Source of the DNA: Massilia atriviolacea
GTDB lineage: Bacteria; Pseudomonadota; Gammaproteobacteria; Burkholderiales; Burkholderiaceae_D
Length of the DNA: 64,000 bases
NCBI RefSeq assembly: GCF_003953935.1
Contig: NZ_RXLQ01000004.1
Coordinates: forward strand, 434,001 to 498,000
Direction of reading: 5' to 3'
Positions 20,177 through 31,103 of the stretch are shown here, piece by piece. The translations under genes were made by a program, and so were the position numbers. The notes under the pieces are model-generated. The model worked only from the letters and a program-made list of their open reading frames with translations. It searched no databases and was not told where the DNA came from. Position 1 is the first letter of the stretch. Each line of letters starts with the position of its first letter.

Positions 20177-20199
20177 ATTGCGCTGCGCAGGCGTGGCAG

Positions 20200-21660
20200 T
20201 TAATCGACCGCCTTGACCATGGCCTCGATCACCTTCTTGGCGTCGCCGAACACCATCATCGTGTTCGCCTGGTAGAACAGGTCGTTGTCCAGCCCCGCAT
20301 AGCCGGAGGCCATCGAGCGCTTGTTGACGATGATGCTCTTGGCCTTGTACGCCTCCAGGATCGGCATGCCGGCGATCGGCGACTTGGGATCCTTGGCCGC
20401 CGGGTTGACCACGTCGTTCGCGCCCAGCACCAGCACCACGTCGGTCTGGCCGAATTCGCCGTTGATGTCCTCCATCTCGAACACCTGGTCGTACGGCACC
20501 TCGGCCTCGGCCAGCAGCACGTTCATGTGGCCCGGCATGCGCCCCGCGACCGGGTGGATCGCATACTTGACGATGACGCCCTTGTGGGTCAGCTTTTCGA
20601 CCAGCTCCTTGAGCGAGTGCTGGGCGCGCGCCACCGCCAGGCCGTAGCCCGGCACGATGATCACGGTTTCGGCATTGCTCATGATGAAGGCCGCGTCGTC
20701 GGCGGAACCCGACTTGACCGGACGCTGTTCCTGCGCCGCGCCGCCGCCGGCAGCCGCCGCATCGCCGCCGAAGCCGCCCAGGATCACGTTGAAGAACGAG
20801 CGGTTCATGGCCTTGCACATGATGTACGACAGGATCGCGCCGGACGAACCGACCAGGGAACCGGCAATGATCAGCATCGAGTTATTCAGCGAGAAGCCGA
20901 TGCCCGCCGCCGCCCAGCCGGAATAGCTGTTCAACATCGACACCACCACCGGCATGTCGGCCCCGCCGATCGGAATGATGATCAGCACGCCGAGCACGAA
21001 GGCCAGCGCCGCCATGATGATGAACGGCGTCCAGGCCGGCTCCACGCCGGGCGCGAAGCAGAACACCAGGCCGAGTGCGATGATGGCGATCGCGATCCCC
21101 AGGTTGAGCATGTGCTGGCCGGCGAAGCTGACCGGCGCGCCCTGGAACAGGCGGAACTTGTACTTGCCCGACAGCTTGCCGAAGGCGATCACGGAACCCG
21201 AAAAGGTCACCGCGCCGACAAAGGTGCCGATGAACAGTTCGAGGCGGTTCCCGAACGGCAGCGCCACGCCCTGCGTGGTGATCTGGAACACCCACGGTTC
21301 GGCCACCACGGCGACCGCGATGCAGACTGCGGCCAGGCCGATCAGCGAGTGCATCGCCGCGACCAGTTCCGGCATCTTGGTCATCTCGACTTTTTTGGCG
21401 GCAAACGCGCCGATGCCGCCACCGACCACGACGCCCAGCAGCACCAGCCCGAAGCCGAGGCCTCCGGTGCTCGCGGCCTGCGCCTGCAGCTTGAAGATCA
21501 GCGCCACGGTGGTGATGGTGGCAATGGCCATGCCGCTCATGCCGAAGGCGTTGCCGGTACGCGCGGTGGCCGGCGACGACAAGCCCTTGAGCGCCTGGAT
21601 GAAGCACACCGACGCGATCAGGTAGAACATCGTCACCAGGTTCATGCTGATATAACTCAT
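20200..21660 (-). CDS. pntB: NAD(P) transhydrogenase subunit beta
   Basis: A 486-residue membrane protein with an N-terminal half of about nine hydrophobic segments (domain II) and a C-terminal NADP(H)-binding domain III that includes [16 protein letters not shown] and [17 protein letters not shown]. With PntAA and PntAB it couples proton entry to hydride transfer from NADH to NADP+, supplying NADPH. Overlaps pntAB by 4 nt (ATGA), so translation is coupled. Normal length for the family. Confidence 0.97.
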   Translation of the reverse strand: MSYISMNLVTMFYLIASVCFIQALKGLSSPATARTGNAFGMSGMAIATITTVALIFKLQAQAASTGGLGFGLVLLGVVVGGGIGAFAAKKVEMTKMPELVAAMHSLIGLAAVCIAVAVVAEPWVFQITTQGVALPFGNRLELFIGTFVGAVTFSGSVIAFGKLSGKYKFRLFQGAPVSFAGQHMLNLGIAIAIIALGLVFCFAPGVEPAWTPFIIMAALAFVLGVLIIIPIGGADMPVVVSMLNSYSGWAAAGIGFSLNNSMLIIAGSLVGSSGAILSYIMCKAMNRSFFNVILGGFGGDAAAAGGGAAQEQRPVKSGSADDAAFIMSNAETVIIVPGYGLAVARAQHSLKELVEKLTHKGVIVKYAIHPVAGRMPGHMNVLLAEAEVPYDQVFEMEDINGEFGQTDVVLVLGANDVVNPAAKDPKSPIAGMPILEAYKAKSIIVNKRSMASGYAGLDNDLFYQANTMMVFGDAKKVIEAMVKAVD

Positions 21661-21983
21661 GCGTGGTCTCCCGCCTTGGCCGCCGGCGCCGCCTTGGGCT
21701 CCTTTTTGCGGAACATTTCGAGCATGCGCTGGGTGACCATGAAGCCGCCGAACACATTGACCGCCGCCAGCGCCACCGCCACCGTGCCGGCGACCTGGCC
21801 GACGATGCCGGTGGTCAGGCCGGCGGCCAGCATGGCGCCGACGATGATGATCGCCGAGATGGCGTTGGTGACCGCCATCAGCGGCGTGTGCAGCGCGGGT
21901 GTGACGGTCCAGACGACGTGGTAGCCGACGTAGATCGCCAGCACGAAGATGATGAGATTAATGATGGTGTGACTGACTTCCAT
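21657..21983 (-). CDS. pntAB: NAD(P) transhydrogenase subunit alpha part 2 (membrane)
   Basis: A 108-residue, three-helix membrane subunit (segments about 6-28, 35-60, 62-85) corresponding to the C-terminal membrane part of E. coli PntA. The split of alpha into a soluble and a membrane gene is common in many alpha- and betaproteobacteria. The tail is Lys/Ala rich. It lies 147 bp after pntAA, an unusually long gap filled by an AT-rich tandem repeat, and overlaps pntB by 4 nt. Confidence 0.95.
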   Translation of the reverse strand: MEVSHTIINLIIFVLAIYVGYHVVWTVTPALHTPLMAVTNAISAIIIVGAMLAAGLTTGIVGQVAGTVAVALAAVNVFGGFMVTQRMLEMFRKKEPKAAPAAKAGDHA

Positions 21984-22037
21984 GCTGCCTCCCTCTTGAC
22001 GTTGATGTGACGGCGGGCCGCGGCCCGTCCCCCTTAG

Positions 22038-22107
22038 TTGCGTAAATTTTTTTGCGTAATTTTTTTTGCGTAATTTTTTTTACGTAAATTTTTTGCGTAA
22101 ATTTTTG
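22038..22107. repeat. AT-rich 14-bp tandem repeat between pntAA and pntAB
   Basis: Five units beginning TTGCGTAA (one TTACGTAA) start at 22038, 22052, 22066, 22080 and 22093, a 14-14-14-13 bp period; each unit is completed by five to seven T or A/T. The block is strikingly AT-rich in a GC-rich operon. In the transcribed (minus) strand it reads as A-rich runs broken by TTACGC. Confidence 0.9.
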
Positions 22108-22130
22108 CTTTATCCCTGCGGCCCGGCGCC

Positions 22131-23243
<1,113 letters not shown>

Positions 23244-23487
23244 GACGCCTCCATAGAATTAATAAACTGCTCACGATAGTACACGGAAACCTAAAAATAG
23301 CACGACCATCCGTTTTTTCTAGATGAAGTCCTCCAGATCCAAACCGGTTGCACTGCACACTGCGCAACATCCACGGTTTTCTTGTATCAGATCAATACCT
23401 TGTTGCCTGATTTAAGCTTGCGTTGCTGCCGGATCGGCAACCGATGCTGCATGAAGGTAAAATGGCGGCTCATTTTGAAGGACACGC

Positions 23488-23973
23488 ATGCCGCATATCT
23501 GGAAACCCTCCGTTACCGTTGCCGCCATCATCGAGCGTGATGGCAAGTTCCTCCTGATTGAAGAAGAAACCAGCGAAGGCATCCGCCTGAACCAGCCGGC
23601 GGGCCACCTGGACCCGCTCGAAACGCTGGCCCAGGCGGTGGTGCGCGAAGTGCTGGAAGAGACGGCGCACGATTTCACGCCGCAGGCGCTGGTGGGCGTG
23701 TACATGTCGCGCTACACCTCCAAGCGGCGCGGCACCGACGTGACCTACCTGCGCTTCACCTTTTGCGGCGAGGCCGGCAAGGAGCACGACCAGCCGCTCG
23801 ACGAAGGCATCATCCGCACCTTGTGGATGACGCGCGACGAAATGGCCGCCTGCCAGGAGCGCCACCGCAGCCCGCTGATGCTGCAGTGCGTGGACGACTA
23901 CCTGGCCGGCCGCCGCATGCCTTTGGCCATGCTGCACACCCACGCCTCGGTGTTCGAGGGTGGATTAACTTAA
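23488..23973 (+). CDS. nudJ: NUDIX hydrolase, NudJ (HMP-PP phosphatase) type
   Basis: A 161-residue protein. The Nudix box is G39[21 protein letters not shown], fitting G-x5-E-x7-R-E-x2-E-E-x-G/A. The N-terminus [14 protein letters not shown] matches NudJ. NudJ removes phosphate from hydroxymethylpyrimidine diphosphate and nucleoside diphosphates. The neighbour 29 bp downstream is mnmA, the same linkage as in E. coli, which supports the name over a generic Nudix call. Confidence 0.88.
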   Translation: MPHIWKPSVTVAAIIERDGKFLLIEEETSEGIRLNQPAGHLDPLETLAQAVVREVLEETAHDFTPQALVGVYMSRYTSKRRGTDVTYLRFTFCGEAGKEHDQPLDEGIIRTLWMTRDEMAACQERHRSPLMLQCVDDYLAGRRMPLAMLHTHASVFEGGLT

Positions 23974-24002
23974 GACGGATGTACTTGGACGGATGTAATA
24001 CG

Positions 24003-25118
24003 ATGAGCAACGCAGGGAAGAAGCAGAAAGTCGTGATCGGCATGTCGGGCGGAGTCGACTCCTCGGTCGCGGCGTGGATGCTCAAGGAACAGGGCTACGA
24101 CGTGGTCGGCCTGTTCATGAAAAACTGGGAAGACGACGACGATTCCGAATACTGTTCGACGCGCCAGGACTGGATCGACGCGGCCAGCGTGGCCGACGTG
24201 GTGGGCGTGGACATCGAGGCGGTCAATTTCGCGGCCGAATACAAGGACCGCGTGTTCGCCGACTTCCTGCGCGAATACCAGGCCGGGCGCACCCCGAACC
24301 CGGATGTGCTGTGCAACGCCGAGATCAAATTCAAGGCCTTCCTCGACCACGCGATGCACCTGGGCGCGGACCTGATCGCCACCGGCCACTATGCGCGCGT
24401 GCGCCGCAACGGCGCCAGCTTCGAGCTGCTCAAGGCCTTCGACCACACCAAGGACCAGAGCTACTTCCTGCACCGCCTGAACCAGGCGCAGTTGTCGCGC
24501 ACCCTGTTCCCGCTGGGCGAAATCCCGAAGACGGAAGTGCGCAAGATCGCCGAAAAGCTGGCCCTGCCGAACGCCGCCAAGAAGGATTCGACCGGCATCT
24601 GCTTCATCGGCGAGCGGCCGTTCCGCGATTTCCTGAACCGCTACCTGTCCTACAAGCCGGGACCGATGAAGACCGACGACGGCACCGTGGTGGGCGAGCA
24701 TGTGGGACTGTCGTTCTACACGCTGGGCCAGCGCAAGGGCATCGGCGTGGGCGGCATGAAGAAGTACCGGAACGACGACGGATCGAGCGACGCCTGGTAC
24801 GTGGCGCGCAAGGATATCGCCAGCAACACCCTGTACATCGTGCAGGGGCACGACCATCCGTGGCTGTTGTCGGGCGCCCTGCAGGCCGACCAGGCCAGCT
24901 GGGTGGCGGGCGCGCCGCCCGAGGCGCGCGCCATGTCGGCCAAGACGCGCTACCGCCAGGCCGACGTGCCGTGCGTGCTCACGCCCGACGGCATGGGCAA
25001 CTTCGGCCTCGGTTTTACCGATCCGCAGTGGGCGGTGACGCCGGGGCAGTCGGCCGTGCTGTACGACGGCGACGTGTGCCTGGGCGGCGGGATCATCGCG
25101 GGATCGAGCGCGGGGTAA
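24003..25118 (+). CDS. mnmA: tRNA-specific 2-thiouridylase MnmA
   Basis: A 371-residue enzyme that adds sulfur to U34 of Lys, Glu and Gln tRNAs. The PP-loop MSGGVDSS lies at residues 14-21. Two catalytic cysteines are in [12 protein letters not shown] and [10 protein letters not shown]. The central and C-terminal beta-barrel domains follow to full length. Start at ATG 24003; the frame is open further upstream but that part is the shadow of nudJ. Co-directional with nudJ (29 bp gap), so probably co-transcribed. Confidence 0.97.
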   Translation: MSNAGKKQKVVIGMSGGVDSSVAAWMLKEQGYDVVGLFMKNWEDDDDSEYCSTRQDWIDAASVADVVGVDIEAVNFAAEYKDRVFADFLREYQAGRTPNPDVLCNAEIKFKAFLDHAMHLGADLIATGHYARVRRNGASFELLKAFDHTKDQSYFLHRLNQAQLSRTLFPLGEIPKTEVRKIAEKLALPNAAKKDSTGICFIGERPFRDFLNRYLSYKPGPMKTDDGTVVGEHVGLSFYTLGQRKGIGVGGMKKYRNDDGSSDAWYVARKDIASNTLYIVQGHDHPWLLSGALQADQASWVAGAPPEARAMSAKTRYRQADVPCVLTPDGMGNFGLGFTDPQWAVTPGQSAVLYDGDVCLGGGIIAGSSAG

Positions 25119-25140
25119 TACGCCATTCCCGCCACCGCCT

Positions 25141-25231
25141 CCGTCGTTCCCGCGCAGGCGGGAACCCAAGTACGTACAGACGCCCTTGGCTGCGCTTGCA
25201 ACTTGGGTTCCCGCCTTCGCGGGAACGACGG
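25141..25231. repeat. Inverted pair of REP-like palindromes, family A (BIME-like)
   Basis: Two 31-bp arms (25141-25171 and 25201-25231) are reverse complements at 30 of 31 positions, and each arm is itself a palindrome of the CCGTCGTTCCCGC-type. A 29-bp spacer (TACAGACGCCCTTGGC...) separates them. It sits just after mnmA and could act as a strong transcript end. Confidence 0.9.
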
Positions 25232-25350
25232 GGGGCGGGCGAACGGGAACGACGGGGGAGCGGGGACGACGGGGGGCGGGCGAACGGGAACGACGGGGGA
25301 GCGGGGACGATGGGCGAACGGGAACGACGGGCGAACGGGAACGACGGGAG
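25228..25350. repeat. G-rich short tandem repeats
   Basis: Directly after the REP pair, two alternating short units repeat: GGGCGAACGGGAACGAC and GGGGGAGCGGGGACGAC, with GGGGGGC joints, giving an approximately 40-bp higher-order period before ending in two single copies of the first unit. The units resemble the outer arm of the palindrome (GGGAACGACGG), suggesting amplification of one REP arm. Many G-runs of 4 to 6 occur on the plus strand. Confidence 0.8.
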
Positions 25351-25391
25351 ACCCGGACCAACGAAGACAGTGGCCGAAGCGGCGCCCTGCG

Positions 25392-25775
25392 TCAGCCGGC
25401 CTTCTGTTTTTTAATCACCGCCAGCACCGTGTTCCTGATCGTATTGAGCACCGCGTCGGCCTTGAACGGCTTGACGATAAACCCCTGCACCCCGCGCGCC
25501 ACCGCCGCCTGCACGGTCGGCGCGTCGAGCGTGCCGGAGACCATGAAGATCAGCGTCTTCGGATAATGCGCGCGGATCTGCTCGACGATCTCGGCGCCAT
25601 CGTTCACCTGCTCCAGCGCCACGCAAATGAGCTGCGGGTGGTGCTTCTGCACCAGCAGATAGCCCTTCAGCCCCGTGTGCGTATCGCCGACCACGTTGTA
25701 GCCGCCATCGGTCAACACGCTGTTCAACAAGCCGCGCGAAATCGCATTTCCATCGACGATCACTGCTTTTAACAT
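25392..25775 (-). CDS. CheY-like single-domain receiver lacking the phospho-Asp
   Basis: A 127-residue single receiver domain. Beta-1 holds V-I-V-D8; the conserved Lys is K102 in FIVKPF; the Thr/Ser position is S80 in FMVSGT. The beta-3 segment where the phosphorylated Asp should be reads I50-C-V-A-L-E-Q-V-N-D-G60, with Val/Ala at the site. It is therefore probably a phosphorylation-independent pseudo-receiver. It follows xni by 19 bp on the same strand, with no histidine kinase nearby. Partner unknown. Confidence 0.85.
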   Translation of the reverse strand: MLKAVIVDGNAISRGLLNSVLTDGGYNVVGDTHTGLKGYLLVQKHHPQLICVALEQVNDGAEIVEQIRAHYPKTLIFMVSGTLDAPTVQAAVARGVQGFIVKPFKADAVLNTIRNTVLAVIKKQKAG

Positions 25776-25794
25776 CGCGTCTTTTCCTTTTTGG

Positions 25795-26571
25795 TCAGAA
25801 CGTTTCGAATGCCAGCATGTTCCAGGTCACGCCCAGGCGCACGTCGGTCTTGAGCTGCACCAGCTGGCGCGACAGATACAACATCTCGCGTTCGGCGCGC
25901 AGGCGCTCGCCGAGCGGGGTCTTGAGAATGCCGGCGCCGGCCATCACCGCGTCCAGGTTGCCGTAGGCGCCAAGCAGCTTGGCCGCCGTCTTCATGCCGA
26001 CCTTGGACACGCCCGGCACGCCGTCCGTCACATCGCCCATCAGCGCCAGCAGGTCCACCAGCAGCTCGGGCGCCACGCCGAATTTCTTGCGCACCCAGGC
26101 GTCATCGTGCCACTCGCCCTTGAAATGGTCCCACACCAGCGCCCCTTGCGCAATCAGGCCGTGCAAGTCCTTGTCGGTGCTTGCCACAATCGCCTCGCCG
26201 CGCCCTTCGGCCAGCCAGCGCAGCACCCCGGTGCCGATCACGTCGTCGGCCTCGACCCCGGGCAGCATCAGCACGTGCAGGCCCTCCCCCGCCAGCTTCG
26301 CATGAAAGCCGGGCAGCGCGTCGCGCAGGAAGGAGGGCATCGGTGCGCACTGCTCGCGGTAGCGCGGATACAGTGCGTGGCGCCAGGTCGGGCCGCCGTA
26401 GTCGAAGGCGGCCAGCACGTGGGTCGGCGCGTGCGCGCCGAGCAGCTTGCGGAACGAGGACAGCGCGTGGCGCAGGGCGATATCGGCCTTGTCGGCGGAA
26501 TCGGGTTCGGGACTGGCCTCGTACACGCGCCGTACGATATTGAGCCCGTCGATGGCCAGCAGCTTGCCCAC
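25795..26571 (-). CDS. xni: 5'-3' exonuclease / flap endonuclease (Xni/ExoIX-like)
   Basis: A 258-residue protein of the PIN-FEN family. Metal-binding acids are in LLAIDGLNIV, AAFDYGG, GVEADDVIGT and VASTDKDL; the helix-hairpin-helix is GVPGVSKVGMKTAAKLLGAYG. It corresponds to the N-terminal nuclease of DNA polymerase I without the polymerase, as in E. coli Xni. Substrate is expected to be flapped or branched DNA. It follows a GST gene by 4 bp. Confidence 0.88.
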   Translation of the reverse strand: MGKLLAIDGLNIVRRVYEASPEPDSADKADIALRHALSSFRKLLGAHAPTHVLAAFDYGGPTWRHALYPRYREQCAPMPSFLRDALPGFHAKLAGEGLHVLMLPGVEADDVIGTGVLRWLAEGRGEAIVASTDKDLHGLIAQGALVWDHFKGEWHDDAWVRKKFGVAPELLVDLLALMGDVTDGVPGVSKVGMKTAAKLLGAYGNLDAVMAGAGILKTPLGERLRAEREMLYLSRQLVQLKTDVRLGVTWNMLAFETF

Positions 26572-26575
26572 GGCC

Positions 26576-27247
26576 TTACTTGAGCAGTTCGTACAGGCCG
26601 CCGCGTTCCAGCGCGCGCTGGTAGGCTGGTCGGGCGTGGATGCGGTTCAAAAAATCCATCAGCTTCGGATACTTGTCGCCCAGGCCGCCGCGCGAGGCGG
26701 CCGCCTCCAGCACGAAGCTGATCTGGATGTCGGCGCCGCTGAACTCCGGGCCGGCGAACCAGTTGGCCTTGGCCAGTTCGGCTTCGAGGTAGGCCAGGTG
26801 CTGCGCGATCTGCGGCAGGATGTAGGTCTGCTTGACCTTGTGCGCGATGCCGCGCGCGATCGGCCTGGCGAAGAACGGCATCGGGCTCGATTCGACCCGG
26901 TCGAACACCAGCTTCATCAGCAGCGGCGTCATGGCCGAGCCTTCGGCATAGTGCATGAAGTAGGTGTAGCGCAGCTTGTCCGGGGTGCCGGCGGCGGGCA
27001 CGAATTTGCCGTTTCCATAACGTTCGAGCAGGTACTCGATGATGGCGCCCGATTCGGCCACCGTGTTCGCGCCGTCGCTGATGACGGGCGATTTGCCCAG
27101 CGGGTGCACGGCGCGCAGTTCGGGCGGCGCCAGCATGGTCTTGGCGTCGCGCTGGTACTTCCTGATCTCGTAGTCCAGTCCCAGTTCTTCCAGCAGCCAC
27201 AAGATACGCTGGGAGCGCGAATTATTCAAATGGTGGACAATGATCAT
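26576..27247 (-). CDS. Glutathione S-transferase family protein
   Basis: A 223-residue cytoplasmic GST. The thioredoxin-like N-terminal domain has V-H-H-L-N-N-S-R-S-Q-R (Ser/Asn region at the active site), cis-Pro context L-G-K-S-P-V-I and the gamma-glutamyl contact A-E-S-G-A-I-I-E-Y. An all-helical C-terminal domain follows from about residue 88. First gene of a GST-xni-receiver run. The substrate is unknown. A divergent FMN enzyme starts 71 bp away. Confidence 0.9.
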   Translation of the reverse strand: MIIVHHLNNSRSQRILWLLEELGLDYEIRKYQRDAKTMLAPPELRAVHPLGKSPVISDGANTVAESGAIIEYLLERYGNGKFVPAAGTPDKLRYTYFMHYAEGSAMTPLLMKLVFDRVESSPMPFFARPIARGIAHKVKQTYILPQIAQHLAYLEAELAKANWFAGPEFSGADIQISFVLEAAASRGGLGDKYPKLMDFLNRIHARPAYQRALERGGLYELLK

Positions 27248-27318
27248 CGGGTTCTTTCGCCGGGGTGGAATCGGCGCTAGCTTAGCATTGTTAACGTTTA
27301 TTGACCACGGAGTCCCCC

Positions 27319-28944
27319 ATGCGCTTCGCCTCGCCGCGCTACCTGCCTTTCCTCGTTTCGCTGCTCGTCTTCGGCTGGTCGGCCATCCTCGCGTTCAGGG
27401 GCGACGGTCCCGGATGGTGGCTGGCCGTCATCAGCGGCGCCCTGGCGGCGCTCGGCATCGCCGACCTGGCCCAGAGCCGGCGCGCGCTGCGCCGCAATTA
27501 TCCGATCCTGGCGCACTTCCGCTTTTTCTTCGAATCGATCCGTCCCGAGATCCGCCAGTACTTCCTGGAAGACGACACCGAGGCCAAGCCGTTCTCGCGC
27601 AACCAGCGCAGCATCGTCTACCAGCGCGCCAAGATGGAAACCGACAAGCGCCCCTTCGGCACCCAGCTCGATGTCTACGAAGCCGGCTACGAGTGGATCA
27701 ACCATTCGATGGCGCCGGCGCCCGTGGGCGGCCCCGACTTCCGCATCGAGATCGGCAACCACCCGTCCTGCCCGCGCGCGCAGCCCTACCGCGCCAGCGT
27801 CTTCAACATCTCGGCGATGAGTTTCGGCTCGCTCTCGGCCAACGCCATCCTGGCCCTGAACGGCGGCGCGCGCCTGGGCGGCTTCATGCACGACACCGGC
27901 GAAGGCAGCATCAGCCGCTATCACCGCCAGCACGGCGGCGACCTGGTATGGGAAATCGGCTCCGGCTACTTCGGCTGCCGCGACGCCGACGGCGGCTTTT
28001 CGGAAGCGAACTTCGTGGCCAACGCCAGCGCCCCGCAGGTGAAGATGATCGAACTCAAACTGTCGCAGGGCGCCAAGCCGGGCCAGGGCGGCATCCTGCC
28101 GGGCGCCAAGGTGAGCATCGAAATCGCGGCCGCGCGCGGCGTCGCGGTGGGCGTCGATTGCCTGTCGCCGGCCAGCCATTCGGCGTTTACCACCCCGATC
28201 GGGATGCTGCACTTTATCGAGCGCCTGCGCACCCTCTCGGGCGGCAAGCCGACCGGCTTCAAGCTCGCCATCGGCCACCCGTGGGAATTCTTCGGCATCG
28301 TCAAGGCCATGCTGGCGACCGGCATCGTGCCGGACTTCATCGTGGTCGACGGCGGCGAAGGCGGCACCGGCGCCGCGCCGGTGGAATTCTCGGACCACGT
28401 CGGCACGCCCTTGCAGGAAGCGCTGGTGCTGGTGCATAACACCCTGGTCGGCGCGAACCTGCGCGAGAAGATCAAGATCGGCGCCTCGGGCAAGATCATC
28501 ACCGCCTTCGACATCGCGCGCACCATCGCGCTCGGCGCCGACTGGTGCAATTCGGCGCGCGGCTTCATGTTCGCGCTCGGCTGCGTGCAGTCGCAGAGCT
28601 GCCACACCGACCGCTGTCCGACCGGCGTGGCGACCCAGGACGAGCAGCGCCAGAAGGCGCTCGACGTGCCCGACAAAACCGCGCGCGTGGCCAACTTCCA
28701 TCTGAGTACAATGAAGGCCCTGGCCCACCTGATCGCCGCCGCCGGGCTGACCCATCCCGACCAGCTCAACCCGCACCACCTGGTGCGGCGCGTCTCGCCC
28801 AACCAGGTCAAGCAGGTCTCGACCCTGATCCCTTACCTGTCCGAAGGCGAGCTGCTGGACCCGGAACAGCTCGACCGCCTGCCGCCCGTGTTCGCGCTGT
28901 ACTGGCCGATCGCCCAGGCCGACTCGTTCCAGCCGCTGTCCTAG
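27319..28944 (+). CDS. Membrane-anchored FMN-binding glutamate-synthase-like protein
   Basis: A 541-residue protein (start at ATG 27319; the TTG at 27301 is less likely because GGAG lies 5 nt before the ATG region). Two N-terminal hydrophobic segments (about 7-24 and 31-50) anchor it to the inner membrane. The rest is a GltS TIM barrel with AMSFGSLSANAI, FIVVDGGEGGTGAAP and a 3Fe-4S-type cysteine cluster C-V-Q-S-Q-S-C-H-T-D-R-C-P-T-G. The glutaminase domain of real GOGAT is absent. The reaction is unknown for this standalone group; glutamate synthase activity should not be assumed. Confidence 0.88.
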   Translation: MRFASPRYLPFLVSLLVFGWSAILAFRGDGPGWWLAVISGALAALGIADLAQSRRALRRNYPILAHFRFFFESIRPEIRQYFLEDDTEAKPFSRNQRSIVYQRAKMETDKRPFGTQLDVYEAGYEWINHSMAPAPVGGPDFRIEIGNHPSCPRAQPYRASVFNISAMSFGSLSANAILALNGGARLGGFMHDTGEGSISRYHRQHGGDLVWEIGSGYFGCRDADGGFSEANFVANASAPQVKMIELKLSQGAKPGQGGILPGAKVSIEIAAARGVAVGVDCLSPASHSAFTTPIGMLHFIERLRTLSGGKPTGFKLAIGHPWEFFGIVKAMLATGIVPDFIVVDGGEGGTGAAPVEFSDHVGTPLQEALVLVHNTLVGANLREKIKIGASGKIITAFDIARTIALGADWCNSARGFMFALGCVQSQSCHTDRCPTGVATQDEQRQKALDVPDKTARVANFHLSTMKALAHLIAAAGLTHPDQLNPHHLVRRVSPNQVKQVSTLIPYLSEGELLDPEQLDRLPPVFALYWPIAQADSFQPLS

Positions 28945-29140
28945 CGTGCCGGCGCGGGGGCAGCGAGGATACACGGATTTGTCGGCGAAAAAAGCGCGGT
29001 TTGTCACAGCGGCAGGTAAATTTTTCTTTACCGCAAATGTCGCCCGATGCGGATTGCATACCCGTGTTTCGTTAGGTACTATCAAGCAATATTGTAAAAA
29101 ATGATTTACATCGACGACAAGATCATCCTGGAGATAATGA

Positions 29141-31063
29141 ATGCCGCGCCAACGCACCATCCGCCTGTCCGCCCTGTCCCTGCTCCTGCTGGCCGCCGCG
29201 CCGCTGGCCTGCGCCCAGACCGCGCCGATGACGCCCGACATCGCCGCCACGCCCTTCGAACAACCCGATAACGGCGCCGACTACGTCAAGCGCATCGTGA
29301 TGATCCCGATGCGCGACGGCGTCAAGCTGCACACCGTGATCACGATTCCCAAGGGCGCCACGCGCGCGCCGATGATCCTCTCGCGCACGCCCTACAACGC
29401 GGCCAGGCGCAGCGAGCGCAATGTGAGCCCGCACATGGCGTCGATGCTGGCCGAAGGCGACGACGGCTACGTGGCCAACGGCTACATCCGGGTCTACCAG
29501 GATGTGCGCGGCAAGTACGGCTCGGAAGGCGACTACGTGATGACGCGCCCCCTGCGCGGCCCGCTCAACGACACCGCGGTCGACCATGCCACCGACGCCT
29601 GGGACACGATCGACTGGCTGGTCAAGAATATCGCGCAGAGCAACGGCAAGGTGGGCATGGTCGGTTCGTCCTACGAGGGCTTCACGGTGCTCATGGCGCT
29701 GGCCGACCCGCATCCGGCGCTCAAGGCCGCGGTGCCGATGAGCGCCATGGTGGACGGCTGGCGCGGCGACGACTGGTTCCACAACGGCGCCTTCCGCCTC
29801 AATAACCTGTCGTACATCGCCGGCCAGACCGCCGCGCGCGGCAGCGGCCCGGCGATCGCCACCGGCGTCTACGACGACTACGACTTCGCGCTGCGCGCCG
29901 GTTCCGCCTCCGACTACGCCAGGCGCTTCGGGATCGACAAGCTGACCTTCGCCAAAAAGATCTTCGAGCATCCGGCCTACGACAGCTACTGGCAGAACCA
30001 GGCGCTCGACCGCGTGCTCGGCGCGCGTCCGCTCAAGGTGCCGACCATGCACGTGGTGGGACGCTGGGACCAGGAAGACATCTACGGCCCCTACGCCGCC
30101 TACGCCGCCACCGAAAAGCGCGACACCGCCAACAGCATGAACCACCTGGTGGTCGGCCCGTGGCGCCACAGCGGCGTCAATTACGACGGCTCCAGCCTGG
30201 GCCCGATCCGCTTCACCGGCGACACCGCCGCCGAATTCCGGCGCGAGGTGATGCTGCCCTTCTTTAACCAGTACCTGCAGGACGGCGCCCCGAAGGCCGA
30301 CACGCCGCCGGTGCTGTCGTACCGCACCGGCACCAACAAGTGGCAGCGCCTCGACAAGTGGCCGCTCGCCGAGGTACTGCGCCCCCTGTACCTGAAGGCC
30401 GGCGCGCGCCTGGACTTCGACAAGCCGGCCGCCGCCGCCAGTGCGGACCAGGCCGACGAGTTCGTATCCGACCCGGCCAAGCCGGTGCCCTTCATCCCGC
30501 GTCCGGTGCGCATGTTCGACGGCGCGGTCTGGAAGCCGTGGCTGGTCAGCGACCAGCGCTCCTTCTCGGACCGCCCGGACGTGCTGACCTATGTGTCGGA
30601 CAGGCTCGAGGCGCCGCTGCAGATTTCTGGACAGGCGCTGGTCAAGCTGTTCGCCTCGACCAGCGGCAGCGACGCCGACTGGGTAGTGAAACTGATCGAC
30701 GTCTACCCGGACGAAGTGGCTTCGCAGCCGGAACTGGGCGGCTACCAGCTGGGCATCGCGATGGATATTTTCCGGGGCCGCTACCGCACCGGCCTGGACA
30801 AGCCGACGGCGATCGTGCCGAACAAGGTGGAGCGCTACCACTTCGCCCTGCCGAACGCCGACCACGTGTTCCTCAAGGGGCACCGGATCATGGTGCAGGT
30901 GCAGTCGAGCTGGTTCCCCCTGTACGACCGCAATCCGCAGACCTTCGTGCCGAATATCTTCTTCGCCAGGCCGGGCGACTACCGCAAGGCCACGCACAAG
31001 GTGTTCCACGCCCCGGGCATGGAAAGCGCGGTCGAACTGCCGGTGGTGCCGGCGGCGCAGTAA
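29141..31063 (+). CDS. Secreted CocE/NonD-family alpha/beta hydrolase
   Basis: A 640-residue S15-type hydrolase. Signal peptide 1-25 ends near ACAQ. The nucleophile motif is G-S-S-Y-E-G in MVGSSYEGFTVLMAL; an Asp in GRWDQEDIYG and His in GPWRHSGVNYDG complete a likely Ser-Asp-His triad. The C-terminal jelly-roll (about 400-640) is the X-Pro dipeptidyl-peptidase C-terminal domain. Family activities include cocaine esterase, glutaryl-7-ACA acylase and alpha-amino-acid ester hydrolase; the natural substrate here is unknown. GGAG lies 6 nt upstream of the ATG. Monocistronic by appearance. Confidence 0.88.
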   Translation: MPRQRTIRLSALSLLLLAAAPLACAQTAPMTPDIAATPFEQPDNGADYVKRIVMIPMRDGVKLHTVITIPKGATRAPMILSRTPYNAARRSERNVSPHMASMLAEGDDGYVANGYIRVYQDVRGKYGSEGDYVMTRPLRGPLNDTAVDHATDAWDTIDWLVKNIAQSNGKVGMVGSSYEGFTVLMALADPHPALKAAVPMSAMVDGWRGDDWFHNGAFRLNNLSYIAGQTAARGSGPAIATGVYDDYDFALRAGSASDYARRFGIDKLTFAKKIFEHPAYDSYWQNQALDRVLGARPLKVPTMHVVGRWDQEDIYGPYAAYAATEKRDTANSMNHLVVGPWRHSGVNYDGSSLGPIRFTGDTAAEFRREVMLPFFNQYLQDGAPKADTPPVLSYRTGTNKWQRLDKWPLAEVLRPLYLKAGARLDFDKPAAAASADQADEFVSDPAKPVPFIPRPVRMFDGAVWKPWLVSDQRSFSDRPDVLTYVSDRLEAPLQISGQALVKLFASTSGSDADWVVKLIDVYPDEVASQPELGGYQLGIAMDIFRGRYRTGLDKPTAIVPNKVERYHFALPNADHVFLKGHRIMVQVQSSWFPLYDRNPQTFVPNIFFARPGDYRKATHKVFHAPGMESAVELPVVPAAQ

Positions 31064-31103
31064 ACGCTTGCGCAGGAGCGCGGGCGCGCGCAGGCGCTTA
31101 AGG

